NCBI GenBank assembly: GCA_021848605.1
Contig: JAJZUM010000002.1
Span: forward strand, 1-54,031
Length of the DNA stretch: 54,031 nt
DNA from: Pseudomonadota bacterium
Lineage (GTDB): Bacteria > Pseudomonadota > Gammaproteobacteria > Pseudomonadales > Moraxellaceae
Direction: 5' to 3'
In this document: positions 35,879-44,740 of the stretch, in pieces
Numbering within the stretch: position 1 is the first letter of the stretch
Layout of the letters: each line of letters starts with the position of its first letter
Program-made: the position numbers and the translations under genes
The notes under the pieces: generated by a model
The model's database searches: none
What the model saw: only the letters and a program-made list of their open reading frames with translations
Told to the model about the DNA's origin: nothing

Positions 35879-36558
35879 CGAACCCAAGTCTGAAACGACC
35901 ATCGATCTAGCTGAAGATCCAGCACATCTCCAGGCTGCAGTGCCGCAACACCCTCAGGTGTTCCCGTCATAACAACGTCACCCGGCGTCAGAGTGAAGAT
36001 GGCACTGATCTCAACAAGCAACGCAATGATTGGAGTCAGCATCAACCGGGCATCACCAACCTGGCGAACGCTGCCATTAACCTTCAGCCCGAATTGAATC
36101 TCTTGCCAGTCAGTTTCCAGATCAGACACAGGCACAAAAGGCGACAAAACCGCTGAACCATCAAAGGCTTTGGCACGTTCCCAAGGATGTCCCGCTTTTT
36201 TTAGCTGATCCTGCACATCACGCAGGGTCAGATCCAACCCGATCCCGATCCCAGCCACCGCTTGACGTACCCGGTCCGGGTTAGCCTTGCTCAAGGTGGC
36301 ACCAATCAATATCGTCAATTCGGTCTCATGATGGCAACACCCTTCCTGCTTTGGCCAATCAATACCTGCATCAAAACGGCAGATGGCTTCACGGGGTTTC
36401 ATGAACAGCAGTGGTCGATCAGGAACGGCATGGCCAAGTTCCCGAGCATGGGCTACATAGTTTCGCCCGACACAGACAATTTTACCAGCCGCCCAGGGAC
36501 AGGCTGTCTGGTCCAGCCAATGATGGTATGGTACAGGCACAATATGGGCCAAGATCAA
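35875..36558 (-). CDS. Fumarylacetoacetate hydrolase family protein (YcgM/FAHD1-like)
   Basis: 227-residue FAH-family enzyme of the short FAHD1/YcgM branch. The family motif VCVGRNYVAHARELG, the metal ligands in HHETELTILIG and the GLDLTLRDVQ segment, and the C-terminal PGDVVMTGTPEGVAAL are present. Members are acylpyruvases or oxaloacetate decarboxylase/tautomerases, so a role in 2-oxo acid turnover is likely but not specified. ATGA overlap with the isomerase gene upstream places it last in a three-gene operon with a FAD-linked 2-hydroxyacid dehydrogenase. Confidence 0.85.
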   Translation of the reverse strand: MILAHIVPVPYHHWLDQTACPWAAGKIVCVGRNYVAHARELGHAVPDRPLLFMKPREAICRFDAGIDWPKQEGCCHHETELTILIGATLSKANPDRVRQAVAGIGIGLDLTLRDVQDQLKKAGHPWERAKAFDGSAVLSPFVPVSDLETDWQEIQFGLKVNGSVRQVGDARLMLTPIIALLVEISAIFTLTPGDVVMTGTPEGVAALQPGDVLDLQLDRWSFQTWVR

Positions 36559-37115
36559 GCCCTCTTCAGCGCATGTTCAAGCAGGAAAAGGCGATCCTCG
36601 CCAAAATACAATTCATCTTCCAGAAAGAATGAGGGTGCACCAAAAGCCCCACGCATGACCGCCTCATCTGTGGCATCCTTAAGGCTGACTTTGACAGCAT
36701 CGGTTCCAGCCCGTTCCACAACTTCCTTGCCAAGCAGACTAACGAGAACTTCGGGATCACCGACATCCCGATCTTCAACCCAGTAGGCTTCGAAAAGCGC
36801 CATGCTGGTGACATCGACAACAGACGGTTCAACAGCATGCAGGGAGCGCATGGTAAGCAGCGTATTAAGCGGAAACCGGGAAGGCATCTGAAATGGAATG
36901 CGGTAAAACGCCGCCAGACGTTCCAGATCCTTGCGTAAATAAGGAGCCCTGGCAGCGAGCATGGCTGGAGGCTGATTACCGGTCGCCTTGAAAACCCCCC
37001 CGATCAAAAAGGGACGCCAGTGTACTTCCGCAAGGGAAGCAAGCCGGCTCACTTGCGTTGCCGCAATATAACTGTAGGGACTGCCAATATCGTAAAAGAA
37101 ATCGACTCGTTGCAT
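36555..37115 (-). CDS. 2-Hydroxychromene-2-carboxylate isomerase family (DsbA-like, kappa-GST)
   Basis: 186-residue thioredoxin-fold protein of the HCCA isomerase/kappa-class GST family. The N-terminal DFFYDIGSPYSYIAA motif carries the serine that replaces the DsbA cysteine pair, and the C-terminal RGAFGAPSFFLEDELYFG with the flanking GEDRLFL is typical. These enzymes isomerise glutathione-activated aromatic ring-cleavage products; many homologues in non-degraders have unknown substrates. It is the middle gene of a minus-strand operon, 9 nt after the FAD dehydrogenase. Confidence 0.85.
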   Translation of the reverse strand: MQRVDFFYDIGSPYSYIAATQVSRLASLAEVHWRPFLIGGVFKATGNQPPAMLAARAPYLRKDLERLAAFYRIPFQMPSRFPLNTLLTMRSLHAVEPSVVDVTSMALFEAYWVEDRDVGDPEVLVSLLGKEVVERAGTDAVKVSLKDATDEAVMRGAFGAPSFFLEDELYFGEDRLFLLEHALKRA

Positions 37116-37124
37116 GATACACCC

Positions 37125-38531
37125 CTAGAGTGGTTCAGCATCAAAGATTTTACCGGGATTCATGATCCCATAGGGATCAAATGCCTGCTTAATCGCCCGC
37201 AGATAGACCATCTCTTCTGGGCTACGGGTATATCCCAGATAGGGTTTTTTCAGTAACCCAACCCCATGCTCCGCCGAGATGGATCCTCGATAACGTTGTA
37301 CGACCGCAAAAACCTGTGTATTGACAGCTTGACAACGCTGCACAAAGTCCTCAATCGACAGATGATCGGGCTTGAGAATATTCAGATGCAAGTTGCCATC
37401 GCCAATATGACCAAACCATACAACCAGCCAATCCGGATATTCCCGAGCAACAATAGCGTCTATATCATTAATAAAATCAGGAACATGACGAATCATGACC
37501 GAAATGTCATTCTTGTAAGGGGTAAAACGGGAAATCGTTTCCGAAATATCTTCGCGCAAACGCCACAAATTACGAAACTGGGTCTCGTTCTGACTGAGGA
37601 CACCATCAACCACCCAGCCCTCTTCCAGAGCACTATGAAAACACTGCATCGCCTGCTCTTCAATCTGAGGCGACTCGGCATCAAACTCAAGCAACACATA
37701 AAAGGGCGTTGCTTCGGTAAAGGGACGAGACAATCCGGTATGGGCGGTTACCAGTTGTACCGCCAGATCGGAAAAGAACTCAAATGCACTCAGATCCAAC
37801 TGACGTTGAAAAAGGTCGAGCAAACGCATGATGGGCGCAAACTCAGGCACACCCAAAACCATAACTCGGGGCTGTTTCGGTAGACGTGTCAGCGCCAGTG
37901 TTGCTTCAACCACGATCCCCAACGTTCCCTCAGAACCGATAAAGAGATGACGCAAATCGTACCCTGTGGCATTTTTCATCATGCCACCATTAAGTTCAAG
38001 GATATCACCACGGCCGGTCACAACCTTAAGACCCATGACCCAATCACGGGTCATACCGTAGCGAATAACCTGAATACCTCCAGCATTGGTACCAATATTG
38101 CCACCAATCTGGCTTGAACCAGCACTGGCAAAATCAACAGGATAATAAAGACCATATTCCTCGGCAAACTCCTGGACCTGCTGGGTTACGACTCCAGCCT
38201 GAACACGGACGCAACGATCCTCAGGGATAAACTCCAAAATACGGTTCATGCGATCAAGCGAGATGACGATTTCACCTTGCGTGGCTGCAGCGCCACCGGA
38301 AAGACCCGTTCGCCCACCCGAGGGAACAAGGGACCACCCCTGAACACAGGCAGTACGAACTACCGCCTGAACATCCTCAACCGTACGTGGAAAAACGACA
38401 ACCGAGGGGCTTGGTCGGTATTGGCGGGTCCAGTCTCGCCCGTAACGAGCCAGATCATCCTCTGCAACACTGAACTGATCAGGCGCCAGCAAGGTACGCA
38501 AAACATCCAGGACCTGTTGTCTTTCTACCAT
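37125..38531 (-). CDS. FAD-binding 2-hydroxyacid dehydrogenase (GlcD/D-2-hydroxyglutarate type)
   Basis: 468-residue flavoprotein of the FAD_binding_4/GlcD family. The FAD-binding region shows VPSGGRTGLSGGAA and GSSQIGGNIGTNAGGIQVIRYG, with MKNATGYDLRHLFIGSEGTLG following; the C-terminal FAD-oxidase C domain has FGHIGDGNLHLNI and SAEHGVGLLK. D-lactate, glycolate or D-2-hydroxyglutarate is the likely substrate class. I chose the ATG at 38531 (GGAG 7 nt upstream); the frame extends to 38624. It leads the operon with the isomerase and FAH genes. The gap up to 38703 shows no gene. Confidence 0.85.
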   Translation of the reverse strand: MVERQQVLDVLRTLLAPDQFSVAEDDLARYGRDWTRQYRPSPSVVVFPRTVEDVQAVVRTACVQGWSLVPSGGRTGLSGGAAATQGEIVISLDRMNRILEFIPEDRCVRVQAGVVTQQVQEFAEEYGLYYPVDFASAGSSQIGGNIGTNAGGIQVIRYGMTRDWVMGLKVVTGRGDILELNGGMMKNATGYDLRHLFIGSEGTLGIVVEATLALTRLPKQPRVMVLGVPEFAPIMRLLDLFQRQLDLSAFEFFSDLAVQLVTAHTGLSRPFTEATPFYVLLEFDAESPQIEEQAMQCFHSALEEGWVVDGVLSQNETQFRNLWRLREDISETISRFTPYKNDISVMIRHVPDFINDIDAIVAREYPDWLVVWFGHIGDGNLHLNILKPDHLSIEDFVQRCQAVNTQVFAVVQRYRGSISAEHGVGLLKKPYLGYTRSPEEMVYLRAIKQAFDPYGIMNPGKIFDAEPL

Positions 38532-38703
38532 CGCCCGTCTCCAAAGCATCGCAGCAGTGGAATATACTACAGAGCCAGCTCGGCTGAAAGTCAGCGAATA
38601 ATATTGACCACCCTGGTTGGTCAAGGTCGGTATTCGTGCAACTTAGCTTTGCAGAAACATCAACCGGATCGACTCCAATCCACAATGCCTCCAGATAAAA
38701 CCC

Positions 38704-38723
38704 TCACGCAAAAGCAAGCGTGA
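38704..38723 (-). terminator. Hairpin terminator after the esterase gene
   Basis: TCACGC and GCGTGA (6-bp stem, 8-nt loop) lie 2-22 nt after the esterase stop codon. On the minus strand GGG separates the stem from TTTTAT, so termination is plausible but weak. On the plus strand the stem is followed by TTTTAG. Confidence 0.4.
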
Positions 38724-38725
38724 TT

Positions 38726-39739
38726 TTAGTGTGCTTCAAATGCATCACGATTGAGCTCAACATCACGCACAAATCGAGCGATATGAGCATAAGCCTTGCG
38801 GGACTCGGGCACAAACGAAGCGAACAACGGAAATACGTGCGGCATGGCAACCCATTCTTCATAGACAACCGGCACACCATAGGCGCGGGCTCTTTGCGCC
38901 ACTCTCAAAGCATCATCCCTTAGTACTTCCGTGGAACCTACCATAATCATCAGGGGTGGAAATCCTGAAAGATCAGCACGTGCCGGTGAAACCCATGGAT
39001 GCTCCAGATCAACGCCATGCCCAACAAATCGACCAACACCCGAAACCGCCCGAGCAGCGAACATGGGATCATAGTGGCGATTGCGGTGCATGGATTCGCT
39101 TGCCCCCGTCATATCGGTCCAAGGGGAAAGACAGATGCAGGCATTGGGTAAGGGAAATCCTTGGTGACGCAGAGACTGCAGCATGACAAGGACAAGATTG
39201 CCCCCCGCTGAATCACCCGCCACAATGATATTGTGGGCTTTGTAACCGCGTTCAAGAAGATGGACATAAGCCGTGACCGCATCCTCGAGCCAGTGGCGAA
39301 ATTGAAATGCGGGTGCCATGCGATAATTGATCGCAAGAACCGGACGCTTGCAAACCTGCGACAATCGCCATGTCACAGGGCGATGTAATGCAGCCGAACT
39401 AAAAAAATAACCCCCTCCATGCAGATACAAAAGCACTTTGTTTTCATCAAGAAATGGCCCTGACCGAATCCACTCGCCGGTAAAGTGGGTAAATTCAACA
39501 TCTTGCCGGTCAACATGTTGAGGTAATGCACTCATTAATGGAGCGGTAAGACTGTAGAGCCTTTCTGCCAGCCAGATCGTTCTTCTGGAAACACTGACAC
39601 GGGAAAGAACCGGTTTGACCGTCGACTTGAGTGTCAGATTAAGGGCGCGAGCCTGCCAGCTCAGTGGCTCATGAATCCTGTGATCATGTGGGTGCCACTC
39701 TTTCTGCTGAACATGTACTGCACGATTTTCAGCCTGCAT
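38726..39739 (-). CDS. Alpha/beta hydrolase, hormone-sensitive lipase family esterase
   Basis: 337-residue esterase. The oxyanion motif HGGGYFFSSAA and the nucleophile elbow GDSAGGNLVLV are those of the HSL (family IV) lipases. The acid and base are likely the Asp in EVLRDDA and the His in MPHVFPLF. It probably hydrolyses short-chain esters in the cytoplasm. I chose the ATG at 39739 because GGAG lies 7 nt upstream; the frame goes on to 39805. It stands alone, divergent from phoH with a 172-nt gap. Confidence 0.85.
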   Translation of the reverse strand: MQAENRAVHVQQKEWHPHDHRIHEPLSWQARALNLTLKSTVKPVLSRVSVSRRTIWLAERLYSLTAPLMSALPQHVDRQDVEFTHFTGEWIRSGPFLDENKVLLYLHGGGYFFSSAALHRPVTWRLSQVCKRPVLAINYRMAPAFQFRHWLEDAVTAYVHLLERGYKAHNIIVAGDSAGGNLVLVMLQSLRHQGFPLPNACICLSPWTDMTGASESMHRNRHYDPMFAARAVSGVGRFVGHGVDLEHPWVSPARADLSGFPPLMIMVGSTEVLRDDALRVAQRARAYGVPVVYEEWVAMPHVFPLFASFVPESRKAYAHIARFVRDVELNRDAFEAH

Positions 39740-39911
39740 GGCTAGTCTCCGGACATTCTCTTTATTCACTATGGCACAGGCTGCTCTGTTCAGCCAAGCA
39801 TTCACAAAAATAATTGTACGAATGTTCCAACCGATGACAAAAGCTTCAGATGACTTTTCAAGTAGAAATCGCTATGCTTGATCTTATATTTGGCCCGAGG
39901 AAACGACATCC

Positions 39912-40910
39912 TTGAACACCCCCCAAGATGGCCCCTTGCAATGGACCATTGAGCCTTATGACCCCAGTCGGGTAGCAGCCCTGTGTGGGCAATTCCACGA
40001 ACACATCCGCCTCATTGAACAAACATTGGGTGTTGTCATACATCATCGTGAACACCACTTCCTAGTCCGGGGCTCTCAGGCCCAACGGGCGATAGATCTG
40101 CTCATTCGTCTGTATCAAGAGCTACATCTCAAGCCCAACTTCAATGTTGATGATCTTCATGTTCAGTTGCGACTTTGTCAGGAACATGGTAGCGAGCCTG
40201 AACCGCGCCTGCTTTCCATGCGAAAGACCACCATTACACCCCGAGGCACTCGTCAATGCGCCTACGTTGACAACATTCTGAACTCGGATATCTGTTTCGG
40301 CATTGGACCTGCTGGAACGGGTAAAACCTGGCTGGCGGTTGCCTGTGCGGTCTTCCTGCTTGAGCGCGAAAGTATTCAGCGACTTCTTCTGGTCCGTCCC
40401 GCGGTTGAAGCCGGTGAAAAACTGGGTTTTTTGCCGGGAGATCTGACTGAAAAAATTAATCCCTACCTACGCCCGCTCTACGATGCCCTCTATGAGATGC
40501 TGGGTTTTGAACGCGTGGGCAAGTTGATTGAACGCAACATCATCGAGGTTGCTCCCCTTGCTTACATGCGAGGTCGTACCTTGAATCAGTCTTTTGTTAT
40601 TCTTGATGAAGGCCAGAACACCACACCCGAACAAATGAAAATGTTTCTTACCCGTCTTGGCCGAGGATCGAAGGCGGTCATTACGGGGGATATTACGCAG
40701 GTGGATCTGCCCAACGGCCAACTCTCTGGTCTTCGCCATGCCATGGAGGTTCTGAAAGATATTCCTGACATTCCTTTCACGTTCTTCAAGTCGCAGGATG
40801 TCGTCCGTCATGAAGTCGTACAACGTATCGTTGAAGCCTATGACCGATGGGATACAGCACACCCCAACCCCAATCTTCGCAATGGGCGCAATCATGCCAC
40901 ACCTCGTTGA
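39912..40910 (+). CDS. ybeZ: PhoH-like ATPase (YbeZ)
   Basis: 332-residue PhoH family protein. The KH-like N-terminal part is followed by an ATPase domain with Walker A GIGPAGTGKTWLAVA and Walker B FVILDEGQNTTPEQM, and KAVITGDITQVDLPNGQLSG as sensor region. YbeZ works with the endoribonuclease YbeY in ribosome maturation and quality control. The first codon is TTG (39912) with GAGGAAA upstream; no better start was seen. The 3' end overlaps ybeY by 17 nt. Confidence 0.93.
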   Translation: MNTPQDGPLQWTIEPYDPSRVAALCGQFHEHIRLIEQTLGVVIHHREHHFLVRGSQAQRAIDLLIRLYQELHLKPNFNVDDLHVQLRLCQEHGSEPEPRLLSMRKTTITPRGTRQCAYVDNILNSDICFGIGPAGTGKTWLAVACAVFLLERESIQRLLLVRPAVEAGEKLGFLPGDLTEKINPYLRPLYDALYEMLGFERVGKLIERNIIEVAPLAYMRGRTLNQSFVILDEGQNTTPEQMKMFLTRLGRGSKAVITGDITQVDLPNGQLSGLRHAMEVLKDIPDIPFTFFKSQDVVRHEVVQRIVEAYDRWDTAHPNPNLRNGRNHATPR

Positions 40911-41382
40911 CCTGCAGTGTGTTGTTCACAATCCTGAACTTCCTGACTCAGCATGGTTTGAAGCATGGGTTGAGCGCACCTTGCCACCTAAGCCCCAGGT
41001 GGAACTATCCATTCGTTTAGTCGATGAACACGAGATGCAGGAACTGAACCGAGACTTTCGAGGCAAAGACTACCCCACCAATGTCCTTTCCTTCCCTGCT
41101 GATCTTCCTGATGCCATTCAGGAGCAGTTTGAATATGATTTGCTTGGTGATCTGGTGCTGTGCATTCCGGTCGTTCTCAGTGAGGCCGCCGATCAACATA
41201 AAAATTGGCGCGATCATCTCGCCCATTTAGTCGTACATGGTTGCCTCCATTTGTCAGGCATGGATCATGAAACCGAATCTGAAGCCAGCATGATGGAAGA
41301 AAAAGAAATCAGCATTCTGGCCGAGGGTGGCATTGATAATCCTTATGAAATAAAACCGGAGGGCAACCAGCAACCATCATGA
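40894..41382 (+). CDS. ybeY: Endoribonuclease YbeY
   Basis: 162-residue YbeY metalloprotein. The zinc site HLVVHGCLHLSGMDH (H-x3-H-x5-H type) lies near the C-terminus, after RDFRGKDYPTNVLSFP, the conserved central motif. It acts in 16S rRNA 3'-end processing and 70S quality control. I chose ATG 40894 (MPHLVDLQ); an earlier ATG at 40882 and an upstream open frame overlap the ybeZ end. It joins corC by an ATGA overlap. Confidence 0.93.
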   Translation: MPHLVDLQCVVHNPELPDSAWFEAWVERTLPPKPQVELSIRLVDEHEMQELNRDFRGKDYPTNVLSFPADLPDAIQEQFEYDLLGDLVLCIPVVLSEAADQHKNWRDHLAHLVVHGCLHLSGMDHETESEASMMEEKEISILAEGGIDNPYEIKPEGNQQPS

Positions 41383-42218
41383 GTGAAGATCGAAGTCGGA
41401 CCCTTTCGTGGTGGGATCGTCTCACTGCCATACTCAGTGGTGAACCACGTAATCGCGAGGATCTCCTTGTCCTTATTCAAAATGCTTCCGACCGGGGACT
41501 GGTCGATGCCGAATCCATGTCGATTATCGAATCCACCTTGCTGGTTTCTGAGCGCCTAGTCCGTGAGATTATGGTCCCTCGCGCTCAAATGGTCAGTATT
41601 CGTGATGATGAAGAACTATCCTCTTTTCTGCCGACCCTACTGCAAAGCGCCCATTCGCGTTTCCCAGTTCTGGCTGATGATGATTCCGATGAAGTCATGG
41701 GGATTCTGTTTGCCAAAGATCTGCTACGTCGGCTAACCCAGGATAACCAGGACAAATTCGAGTTAAAAGATTATTTGCGTCCAGCGCTTTTTGTTCCAGA
41801 AACCATGCATCTGGATCGGCTGATCCGGGAGTTTCGGCTCAAACACAGCCATATGGCCATCGTTGTCAATGAATATGGCGGTGTTGTGGGCTTGGTCACC
41901 CTTGAAGATGCGCTTGAACAAATTATTGGCGAAATCGAAGATGAACATGATCACGAGGATGAGGAAGACAACCTGATCCGTGAAACCGCGCCCGGTGAAT
42001 TCCTGGTTGCCGCCATCACACCACTGGATGAGTTCAATACTTATTTTGGTTCCGAATTCAGCAATCATGATTTTGATACCATCGGTGGCATCATCACCCA
42101 TGCATTTGAGCGCTTACCCAGCAAAAATGAGGTGATCCGGCTGGCTGGTATGACCTTTAAAGTCATTGATGCCGACTCCCGAACCATTCGCCAACTTAAA
42201 GTTTTTCGCTCCTCATGA
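41379..42218 (+). CDS. corC: CorC/TlyC-type transporter-associated protein
   Basis: 279-residue soluble CorC. It has two CBS domains (about 65-190; [15 protein letters not shown], then [21 protein letters not shown]) and a CorC_HlyC C-terminal domain. No membrane region is present, so this is the short form found next to lnt. It is linked genetically to magnesium/cobalt efflux and to apolipoprotein acylation. The acidic hinge ([11 protein letters not shown]) is notable. The stop codon overlaps the lnt ATG by 4 nt. Confidence 0.93.
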   Translation: MSEDRSRTLSWWDRLTAILSGEPRNREDLLVLIQNASDRGLVDAESMSIIESTLLVSERLVREIMVPRAQMVSIRDDEELSSFLPTLLQSAHSRFPVLADDDSDEVMGILFAKDLLRRLTQDNQDKFELKDYLRPALFVPETMHLDRLIREFRLKHSHMAIVVNEYGGVVGLVTLEDALEQIIGEIEDEHDHEDEEDNLIRETAPGEFLVAAITPLDEFNTYFGSEFSNHDFDTIGGIITHAFERLPSKNEVIRLAGMTFKVIDADSRTIRQLKVFRSS

Positions 42219-43708
42219 GTCTTGCCCAACGACTTCAGATACCTGAGCCAAAAAAACTTGGCCTCGCCCTGGTCAGTGGTTTGTTTTATGTACTTGGTTT
42301 GGCACCCTGGGATTTCTGGCCCATAAGTCTGTTAAGTGTTGTGGCATTGTACACACTTTTGGCTGAGCAGCCTCCCGCTCAAGCGGGCTGGCTTGGCTGG
42401 GCATGGGGAACCGGAATGTGGCTAAGTGGGGCTGCCTGGCTATGGGTCAGTATCCATGAATTTGGCAGTACCTCAGCACCAGTGGCATCTGCAATGCTGC
42501 TTGTCGTAGCCGTCATCATGGGATTCAGCACGGCTCTGCAATCACTTCTTTGGCGCAGCCTCGGCAAACAACGCTGGCCCATACTTGGCTTCACTGCGCT
42601 CTGGGTTGTCTTTGAGTGGTTACGCTCCTGGGTTCTCACTGGGTTTCCCTGGCTCTATCTTGGCTATGGTTTTCTGGATACTTCTCTAGCAGGCTTTGCA
42701 CCGGTTGGCGGGGTATTCATGGTTTCGGCGCTGGCTTTAATGAGTGCACTGCTTGTCATGCGCATGCGCCCCACAGGTTGGGTTATTGTTGGCCTGATCT
42801 GGCTAGGAGGGTCAACCCTTCGTCATCACGCCTTCACCTACGCCTGGGGACCTACCATTTCAGTCAGTATTGTCCAGGGAAATATCCCCCAGGATGAAAA
42901 ATGGCAAGATACGGAGCAGGATGCCATTATCAAAATCTACCGAGATCTCAGCCGCAATGAATGGGGTCGAGACATCGTGCTCTGGCCTGAGGCGGCCATC
43001 ACTAAATTTTATGATGATGCTGCCGCTGATCTTCTCGATCTGGATACCCAAGCAGCAAAGCATCACTCGACGCTCATTACCGGAATACCTTATGTATCTG
43101 AAGACGGTCCACCTTACCGATACTACAACAGTATTATTGCGCTCGGAAATGGACGTGGTTTGTATGAAAAACAGCGTCTGGTTCCCTTTGGAGAGTACAT
43201 CCCATTTGAGCAGGAATTGCGAGGTTTGATGCCTTTTTTCAACCTGCCCATGTCCAGTTTCAGCTGGGGCCCTGACAAGCAACAGCCCCTGCGTGCCGGC
43301 CTGTACAGGGTACAGGGTTCAATCTGCTATGAAATTGCCTATCCTGCATTGATCCAGCATCAGGCAGCTCAAGCTGATTTCTTTGTCATCATCAGCAATG
43401 ATGCCTGGTTTGGCGGCTCGCATGGACCTTGGCAACATTTTGAGATGGTACGCATGCGGGCACTCGAAAATGGACGTTATTTCCTGAGTGGCACAAACAA
43501 CGGAGTTTCTGCAATCGTTGATCCCAGCGGCCATGTCGTGCGTGAAGCGCCCCAGTTTCGCGCAACCGTGCTAAGAGGAACCATTCGTGCCATGACAGGA
43601 CTCACACCTTGGACCGTCTGGGGCAACAAACTGATTCTGATACCAAGCTTCACAATCCTTGCCCTTATGGCTTACCGGGCCCGACTTCAGCGTCGTTTGC
43701 GCTCCTGA
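42215..43708 (+). CDS. lnt: Apolipoprotein N-acyltransferase
   Basis: 497-residue inner-membrane enzyme that adds the third acyl chain to the N-terminal cysteine of lipoproteins. About six spans fill residues 10-210, then a nitrilase domain with the catalytic Glu in LWPEAAITKFY, the Lys in LYEKQRLVPFGEYIPF and Cys in GSICYEIAYP; a last span ends the protein. The triad is intact. It follows corC in a common gammaproteobacterial order. The 3' end overlaps the convergent rlmJ by 22 nt. Confidence 0.95.
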   Translation: MSLAQRLQIPEPKKLGLALVSGLFYVLGLAPWDFWPISLLSVVALYTLLAEQPPAQAGWLGWAWGTGMWLSGAAWLWVSIHEFGSTSAPVASAMLLVVAVIMGFSTALQSLLWRSLGKQRWPILGFTALWVVFEWLRSWVLTGFPWLYLGYGFLDTSLAGFAPVGGVFMVSALALMSALLVMRMRPTGWVIVGLIWLGGSTLRHHAFTYAWGPTISVSIVQGNIPQDEKWQDTEQDAIIKIYRDLSRNEWGRDIVLWPEAAITKFYDDAAADLLDLDTQAAKHHSTLITGIPYVSEDGPPYRYYNSIIALGNGRGLYEKQRLVPFGEYIPFEQELRGLMPFFNLPMSSFSWGPDKQQPLRAGLYRVQGSICYEIAYPALIQHQAAQADFFVIISNDAWFGGSHGPWQHFEMVRMRALENGRYFLSGTNNGVSAIVDPSGHVVREAPQFRATVLRGTIRAMTGLTPWTVWGNKLILIPSFTILALMAYRARLQRRLRS

Positions 43709-44562
43709 AGGTCAATCCACCGAACGGCATGCCGACCCATGCCTGCCGGACTGAGCAACGACCATAATTCCTGTTGGGCAACCGCAGCTTCCTCAGCAAA
43801 AGTCCAGGGTGGGTTTATCAACAGCAAAGCGCTGCCATTCAGGGCCAAGGCATTATCAGTTGCATGCACGGAACATTCTGCCAGCAGAACCTTGTCGATG
43901 CGTTCGGGCCATTGTTCCTGCCTTAAAAAACGGACAATACGCTCCAGTTGTTGCTGTTCCTTAATCGGTAGCCAGAGCATATAAACACCCTCAGGCCAGC
44001 GCCTGACCCAACGGGCCAGGGCAGGGATTAGCTTTGAAAACTCGTCCTCTTCAGATTCGTAGGGCGGATCAACCAACACAATTCCACGCTTCTCCCGTGG
44101 AGGGATCAGACCATAAATACCCTCGTAGCCATCACGCTGATGCAACGCACACTGTGCATGATGCCGAGCCCATTGCCGCAGAGCCTCAGCTTCTTCCGGA
44201 TGCTTCTCAAGAAGAATCTGTCGATCCTGAGTCCGAAGCAATTGGGCAACCCACGCTGGTGAACCTGGATACCCCTCGACCAATCCTGTGGATTTTCGCC
44301 AATCCTGGAGCAACTGATGGTAATCACGCAGCCAGGGGTGTTCACGTTGTTCGGCATGACAAATCTTGCCGACACCCTGACGAAACTCAAGCGTGGATTG
44401 CGCCTCGCGCGTCGACAGATCATAGATGCCGCGACCGGCATGGCTATCCAGACAGACCAATGGTGTCGGCTTGCGCTGCAAATAACGGATCAGGGCCACA
44501 AGAAACATGTGCTTGTGCACATCCGCAAAGTTTCCGGCATGATAGGCGTGACGATAATTCAT
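43687..44562 (-). CDS. rlmJ: 23S rRNA (adenine-N6) methyltransferase RlmJ
   Basis: 291-residue N6-adenine methyltransferase. The start MNYRHAYHAGNFADVHKH is highly characteristic of RlmJ (YhiR), and the catalytic motif is GIVLVDPPYESEEDEF (DPPY). It methylates A2030 of 23S rRNA. It is single, convergent with lnt, and divergent from the acyltransferase gene with 178 nt between them; that gap must hold both promoters, though I found no clear boxes. Confidence 0.95.
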   Translation of the reverse strand: MNYRHAYHAGNFADVHKHMFLVALIRYLQRKPTPLVCLDSHAGRGIYDLSTREAQSTLEFRQGVGKICHAEQREHPWLRDYHQLLQDWRKSTGLVEGYPGSPAWVAQLLRTQDRQILLEKHPEEAEALRQWARHHAQCALHQRDGYEGIYGLIPPREKRGIVLVDPPYESEEDEFSKLIPALARWVRRWPEGVYMLWLPIKEQQQLERIVRFLRQEQWPERIDKVLLAECSVHATDNALALNGSALLLINPPWTFAEEAAVAQQELWSLLSPAGMGRHAVRWIDLQERKRR

Positions 44563-44740
44563 CGGACAGAACAGCTTGTTGTGGAATGACTGGCATCCTA
44601 TCGGTAATTGTCCGAGCTTTCCAGTTGAAAATGTTTGGAAGAAACCATGATTTCAAAGATTGCAGCGCTGCAACATGTCGACCTTTTGGGCAGCCATGCT
44701 AGAATCATGAAGAATCTAACTGTTTTCAGTAGCGATCTTC

